Both the position numbers and the translations under genes were made by a program. Below the pieces are notes generated by a model. It was not told where the DNA came from and made no database searches. It was given only the letters and a program-made list of their open reading frames with translations. From an uncultured Oscillospiraceae bacterium (lineage in GTDB: Bacteria; Bacillota; Clostridia; Oscillospirales; Oscillospiraceae), in assembly GCA_958436045.1 (NCBI GenBank), contig CAUBIP010000079.1, forward strand, positions 1 to 7,431: a stretch of 7,431 nt of DNA, in the 5' to 3' direction. Shown here piece by piece: positions 6,101 to 7,431 of this stretch (its first letter is position 1; the number at the start of each line of letters is the position of its first letter).

Positions 6101-6898
6101 TTATTTCTCCTTTAATACTCCCGTCAGCTGCAGGCAGGCCTGCAGGACGCCGCCGCCGACGGCAATGGCTTTATCCGACGCGCAATAGCAGTGCGCCAGC
6201 TCGCAGCGCGGGTCGACATCGCCGCTCTTCATACCTTTGAAAACTGGCGTCTCGTCCGGCAAGATCCCCCGCAGCACCCCCGCGATGGTGCACCGCATGG
6301 GAACGCCCTCAACCTCTCCGGCGATATCCCCCGCCTGGACCATTGCGCCAATCTCCAGCTTCTGGCGGAATATGCCATCCGCCGGAGCCCGCAGGACCCG
6401 CTCCCCGGCGTAGCCGCCGATGAGGCCCGGGATATTCGTATTGGGGATTGGTTCCCCGTCCAGGATCACGCGGCCCAGATAGTGCCCGCGCATCGTCTCC
6501 ACGACGGCATGGCAATCCCGCCCGGCGTAAAACCCCGGACCGACACCGATGACCACCGGGGCGTCCGTGATCCTTGTCCCAAGGTTTTTCTTAGCCAGAA
6601 TGGCATCCACCAGCACATCCGGCTTCAAAATAGGGATGCTCTCCCCTTCCGGGTCCGCCAGAACAGGAATACAGCCCTGGGCCAGAATTTCCGGCACCTG
6701 CGCCGTCGATGCTGCCTTCTTGGCCGTCACATCCTCGACCTTCTGTGTACCAAAGCGAAGCGCCGGGGAAAAGCAGACCGTCCGGCGGATGGCCGTCGGA
6801 TTCGGCAGGTCCAGCATCGCCACCTGCATCCCGCTGCGCCACAGCCGCAGGGCGATGCCCGTTGCGATATCCCCCGCGCCGCGAATCAAAACAAACAT
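6101..6898 (-). CDS. yqeB: Selenium-dependent molybdenum hydroxylase maturation protein YqeB
   Basis: This 265-residue protein belongs to the YqeB (EF2563-like) family, a marker of selenium-dependent molybdenum hydroxylase loci. Its biochemical role is not established; it is thought to help make or insert the selenium-containing cofactor. It begins with a Rossmann-type loop RGAGDIATG (6-14). A central conserved segment GVGPGFYAGRDCHAVVET covers 118-135. From about 168 to 212 there is a biotinyl/lipoyl-like barrel segment (RAPADGIFRQ through AGVLRGIL). The C-terminal GDVDPR (226-231) and SDKAIAVGGGVLQA (241-254) are family hallmarks. Cys232, Cys237 and Cys239 are clustered near the end and could bind metal or selenium, which is speculation. 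AGGAGG about 8 nt before the ATG supports the start. It is the first gene of a two-gene operon with selD. Confidence 0.9.
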   Translation of the reverse strand: MFVLIRGAGDIATGIALRLWRSGMQVAMLDLPNPTAIRRTVCFSPALRFGTQKVEDVTAKKAASTAQVPEILAQGCIPVLADPEGESIPILKPDVLVDAILAKKNLGTRITDAPVVIGVGPGFYAGRDCHAVVETMRGHYLGRVILDGEPIPNTNIPGLIGGYAGERVLRAPADGIFRQKLEIGAMVQAGDIAGEVEGVPMRCTIAGVLRGILPDETPVFKGMKSGDVDPRCELAHCYCASDKAIAVGGGVLQACLQLTGVLKEK

Positions 6899-6950
6899 TG
6901 TGTCCCCTCCTGCCGCATGCAGCCAAATACAGGTGCGAAGCGGCGCTTTA

Positions 6951-6972
6951 GTTATTCCAGCTAAAGGATAAC
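6951..6972 (+). promoter_or_regulatory. ModE-like operator between yqeB and the ModE-like gene
   Basis: GTTATTC-N9-GATAAC forms a 22-bp imperfect inverted repeat with half-sites GTTAT and ATAAC separated by 12 bp. This is the same half-sites and spacing as the E. coli modA ModE operator as I recall it. It overlaps the -10 box of the yqeB promoter and ends 29 bp before the -35 box of the ModE-like gene. A second inverted repeat, CTTTAG (6946-6951) with CTAAAG (6961-6966), overlaps it. It may therefore repress one direction and activate the other; this is inference. Confidence 0.6.
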
Positions 6973-6993
6973 ACTTATTTTCGTCTAGGTCAA
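6965..6993 (-). promoter_or_regulatory. yqeB-selD promoter
   Basis: On the minus strand TTGACC (6988-6993, five of six) is followed after 17 bp by TATCCT (6965-6970, four of six). The start would be near 6958, with a leader of about 60 nt that ends in the yqeB ribosome binding site. The -10 box lies inside the ModE-like operator. Confidence 0.5.
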
Positions 6994-7001
6994 GTTCAGG
7001 A

Positions 7002-7031
7002 TTGACATTTGCGCTGCCCCGGTGGTAAACT
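7002..7031 (+). promoter_or_regulatory. Promoter of the ModE-like gene, predicted to give a leaderless mRNA
   Basis: A perfect TTGACA (7002-7007) and TAAACT (7026-7031, four of six) are 18 bp apart. The -10 ends only 6 nt before the ATG at 7038, so transcription should start at or next to the A of the start codon. An in-frame TAA (7026-7028) rules out an upstream start. The only Shine-Dalgarno-like string, GGTGG (7021-7025), is 12 nt away and would lie upstream of the transcript. Confidence 0.6.
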
Positions 7032-7037
7032 AGCCTT

Positions 7038-7388
7038 ATGAATGATACACTACACCCCGTCCTGCGGATTCAATTTTACGCCAAGGAAAAAAGCTTTGGC
7101 CCGGGCATCGCAAAACTACTGCAGCGAGTGGAAGATCGGCACTCCCTGCGTGCTGCCGCCATGTCGATGGACATGGCCTACTCAAAAGCGTGGACGATGG
7201 TCCGCAGCTGCGAGGCTGCCTTGGATATGAAGCTTTTAAACTACTCCACCGGCGGAAAAAACGGCGGCGGCGCCGTTCTGACTTCCGAGGCCAAGCAGCT
7301 TCTGCAAATGTATACGACTTATTGCCAGGAGCTCAACGCCTACGCGCTGCAAAAATTCGACGAAGAATTTGGCCCCCTGCTGAAATAA
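7038..7388 (+). CDS. ModE-like winged-helix transcriptional regulator, DNA-binding domain only
   Basis: This 116-residue protein corresponds to the N-terminal DNA-binding domain of ModE, the molybdate-responsive regulator. The helix-turn-helix covers about 36-62 (SLRAAAMSMDMAYSKAW and following residues). The wing TGGKNGGGAVLT (71-82) is almost identical to the ModE/LysR-type signature TGGKGGGGAVLT of E. coli ModE. Residues 84-107 form a helix likely to dimerise. E. coli ModE has about 262 residues with two C-terminal Mop domains that bind molybdate; here the protein ends at about residue 116 with a clean stop and no sign of a frameshift, so this is a natural short form. How it senses molybdenum, selenium or substrate is unknown. 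It is divergent from yqeB-selD and separated from it by operator-like DNA. The start is fixed by an in-frame stop 12 nt upstream. It likely regulates the surrounding genes. Confidence 0.85.
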   Translation: MNDTLHPVLRIQFYAKEKSFGPGIAKLLQRVEDRHSLRAAAMSMDMAYSKAWTMVRSCEAALDMKLLNYSTGGKNGGGAVLTSEAKQLLQMYTTYCQELNAYALQKFDEEFGPLLK

Positions 7389-7408
7389 TTTGATCTGCAC
7401 GCACAAGC

Positions 7409-7431
7409 GGCAGCTGCAAAACGCAGCTGCC
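7409..7431 (+). terminator. Probable terminator of the ModE-like gene, cut by the window edge
   Basis: GGCAGCTGC (7409-7417) pairs perfectly with GCAGCTGCC (7423-7431) around the loop AAAAC. It begins 20 bp after the stop codon. Any T tract would lie beyond the window, so the call as a terminator is probable but incomplete. Confidence 0.6.

Noticed and set aside
6191..6964. Plus-strand open frame opposite yqeB (257 codons)
   Set aside because: It overlaps the well-supported yqeB gene and its promoter, is rich in Arg, His and Pro as antisense frames are, and has no ribosome binding site or motif.
1..7431. CRISPR array, tRNA, rRNA, insertion sequence or phage genes
   Set aside because: No regularly spaced repeats, no cloverleaf or rRNA-like segments, and no transposase or integrase features were seen on either strand.

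Overview
The window looks like part of a Bacillota chromosome, most likely a strictly anaerobic, fairly GC-rich clostridial lineage (Oscillospiraceae-like is my guess). The reasons are a class of genes typical of such organisms, strong AGGAGG-type ribosome binding sites, AT-rich intergenic DNA between GC-rich genes, and good sigma-A-type promoters. This assignment is an inference from style and gene content, not from a database match.

Five of the six genes belong to one theme: a selenium-dependent molybdenum hydroxylase (SDMH) system. From left to right they are mocA (+, molybdopterin nucleotidyltransferase), a xanthine-dehydrogenase-like molybdenum hydroxylase (-), gapdh (+, glycolysis, apparently unrelated), selD (-, selenophosphate synthase), yqeB (-, SDMH maturation factor, coupled to selD) and a short ModE-like regulator (+) consisting only of the DNA-binding domain. 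The likely division of labour is as follows. MocA finishes the molybdopterin dinucleotide cofactor. SelD makes selenophosphate. YqeB helps deliver labile selenium to the cofactor. The hydroxylase, which keeps the purine-binding residues of xanthine dehydrogenases, uses it. The usual partner gene yqeC and any FAD subunit are not in the window.

Layout: 1-210 is an AT-rich upstream region with the mocA promoter, a probable leftward promoter and one imperfect operator-like site. A very strong 17-18 bp hairpin lies between the convergent mocA and hydroxylase genes (827-873). The 462-bp gap 3462-3923 holds the divergent promoters of the hydroxylase gene and gapdh. Two back-to-back terminators lie between convergent gapdh and selD (4974-5040). 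The 139-bp gap 6899-7037 holds the divergent promoters of yqeB-selD and the ModE-like gene. The right edge cuts into a probable terminator.

The most interesting signal is regulatory. A near-identical inverted repeat, GTTATTC-N8/9-GATAAC, occurs upstream of the hydroxylase gene (3621-3641) and between yqeB and the ModE-like gene (6951-6972). In both places it has the same orientation and lies 29-30 bp upstream of the predicted -35 box. Its half-sites and 22-bp span resemble the E. coli ModE operator of modA as I remember it. A third, degraded copy is at 62-83. This suggests a local ModE-like regulon for the Se/Mo genes, run by a regulator that lacks the molybdate-binding domain and is probably translated from a leaderless mRNA.
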